In this document: one piece after another, positions 54,211 through 55,191 of the stretch
Layout of the letters: every line of letters begins with the position of its first letter
How positions within the stretch are numbered: the first letter of the stretch is position 1
From: Anaerolineaceae bacterium
GTDB lineage: Bacteria > Chloroflexota > Anaerolineae > Anaerolineales > Anaerolineaceae
Assembly (NCBI GenBank): GCA_002702705.1
Contig: PABH01000019.1
Span: 1 to 55,191 of the forward strand
Direction: 5' to 3'
Length of the DNA: 55,191 nucleotides
Made by a program: the position numbers and the translations under genes
Notes under the pieces: model-generated
The model's input: only the letters and a program-made list of their open reading frames with translations
Database searches by the model: none
Told to the model about the DNA's origin: nothing

Positions 54211-55191
54211 ATGGACAAGCTCCGCTCTTCTTTTATTAATTTACTAAAAAATAACCAAGAATTACACGTTCTCCTCAATGAGCAATATCTTATCCAAACG
54301 TTAATCGTCCGGAAATCGTATAACAAACCTTCCCATTCGGACGATCAATTTTCGGGTCTTTTGTTGTGGGATTTACTGCCGGAGCAGTGGACTCAAAGTC
54401 TTTGTGAAACACCGTTTACTGCTGAAAAGAAAAGATCAATAAACCTCAATGTAGATGAAATCACCTTTACTCTTTTGGAAGAAAAACAATCTACTCAGTT
54501 TATCAGTCTTGTTATATTTTCTGAATTAAGAAAAGAAAGCCAAAATTTCACAACCATTCTGCAGCAGCTGGCGTTAAAACTATCGGGAGAAGATGACCTG
54601 CAAACGTTGTTGTCCGCCACTCTGGATGCCTGTTTAAGTGTAAGTGATATGGATTCTGGTGGAGTATATCTGATTAATCCAGAACAGGGCCAGCTTGAAT
54701 TACAATACCATAAGGGAATGAGTCAGGATTTTATCAATGCGGTAAGTGTTTACCCTAAAGAATCGGATCGTTGGTTGTTGATTCAGCGCGGAGCTCCAAT
54801 TTACTTGATATATGAAGATATCCCTTTAACAAAAGATGAAACATTAATCTCAGAAGGGATTAAATCCTTGGCTGTACTTCCAATTCGGTATATGGGTCGG
54901 ATAATGGGTTGTGTGAATGTAACCAGCCATCAATTTACAAATGTAACGCCAGATCAACGGCACCAATTAGAATCAATTATTGTTCAAATTGGCGCAGCAT
55001 TGAATAGAGTACAAATTCGCCAACGCTGGGAAAAGGAAACAACCAAATTCCGCCAGCTTTTTGATGATTTATCTGGTTGTTTTCTGTTGGTCAGGTTTGA
55101 TGGAAAGGTGCTTTTTGTTAACCAGTATTTATTAACAACCTTGGGTTATCACCGAGAGCGCATATTAAATCACCCGGTTTTTTCGCTTTTT
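54211..55191 (+). CDS. GAF-PAS sensor protein, 3' part cut by the window edge
   Basis: Open frame of 327 codons that runs off the end of the window. The first 110 residues, beginning MDKLRSSFINLLKNNQE, are not recognised. A GAF domain follows (about 120-265, with AVLPIRYMGRIMGCVNV-like core and GGVYLINPEQGQLELQYHKG), then the start of a PAS domain (about 275 onward, FRQLFDDLSGCFLLVRFDGK). The output domain (histidine kinase, GGDEF or other) lies beyond base 55191. The ATG at 54211 follows GGGGTT; ribosome-site support is moderate. Confidence 0.8.
   Translation, partial: MDKLRSSFINLLKNNQELHVLLNEQYLIQTLIVRKSYNKPSHSDDQFSGLLLWDLLPEQWTQSLCETPFTAEKKRSINLNVDEITFTLLEEKQSTQFISLVIFSELRKESQNFTTILQQLALKLSGEDDLQTLLSATLDACLSVSDMDSGGVYLINPEQGQLELQYHKGMSQDFINAVSVYPKESDRWLLIQRGAPIYLIYEDIPLTKDETLISEGIKSLAVLPIRYMGRIMGCVNVTSHQFTNVTPDQRHQLESIIVQIGAALNRVQIRQRWEKETTKFRQLFDDLSGCFLLVRFDGKVLFVNQYLLTTLGYHRERILNHPVFSLF

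Overview
This 55 kb window is a chromosomal segment of moderate-to-low GC from what is most likely a member of the Chloroflexota, class Anaerolineae. That is an inference from gene content, with no rRNA or marker gene to confirm it. The indicators are a lysine pathway of the alpha-aminoadipate/LysW type, a sortase with an IPVTGG surface protein, several lipoproteins with Thr/Pro linkers behind the lipobox, a CHAT protein, long PAS/GAF signalling proteins, and many sugar-catabolism genes. No tRNA, rRNA, CRISPR array or complete insertion sequence was seen.

Layout. 0.3-4.8 kb: a two-component system, then a HEAT-repeat protein translationally coupled to an FtsH-like AAA/M41 membrane protease whose ATPase motifs are degenerate. 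4.8-7.3 kb (minus strand): pentapeptide-repeat protein, FGE-sulfatase-fold lipoprotein, TerC-type transporter. 7.4-8.7 kb: ceramidase-like protein. 8.7-14.1 kb: lysine operon lysX-hcs-lysT-lysU-hicdh-lysW. It is preceded by a sigma70-like promoter and two tandem attenuators, each with a lysine-rich leader peptide, an antiterminator and a terminator. 14.1-15.9 kb: secreted alpha/beta hydrolase and a small membrane protein. 16.1-19.6 kb: prpB-prpC-prpD of the methylcitrate cycle. 19.7-24.0 kb: sortase, two tandem copies of an unassigned pseudoknotted RNA each followed by a terminator, a response regulator, a sortase-anchored Thr/Pro-rich surface protein and a small secreted protein.

24.0-25.4 kb: putative HExxH peptidase and GNAT acetyltransferase. 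25.5-36.4 kb: carbohydrate-utilisation locus made of a GntR/FCD regulator with a palindromic operator, a DapA-family aldolase/lyase, an OYE-type oxidoreductase, a ThuA-like protein, a Gfo/Idh/MocA oxidoreductase, a GPH symporter, a large unrecognised protein and a secreted GH9 cellulase-family enzyme. The seven genes from the regulator to the unrecognised protein overlap or nearly abut, so they look like one transcript. 36.4-39.2 kb: long inverted repeat, tyrosine recombinase, a short out-of-frame coding remnant and an MFS transporter. 39.3-43.6 kb (minus strand): CHAT protease, BASS-family transporter, second MFS transporter. 43.9-47.1 kb: PAS4-GAF2-HD-GYP protein. 47.3-54.0 kb: NAD-dependent epimerase, HdeD-like protein, DeoC-like protein lacking the Schiff-base lysine, C39-like lipoprotein and GH2 beta-galactosidase. 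The window ends inside a GAF-PAS protein.

The two most interesting regions are the tandem lysine attenuator (8690-9016) and the tandem structured RNA upstream of the response regulator/surface protein operon (20951-21190). Next are the FtsH-like protease with broken ATPase motifs, the undescribed sugar locus, and the DeoC homologue without its catalytic lysine.
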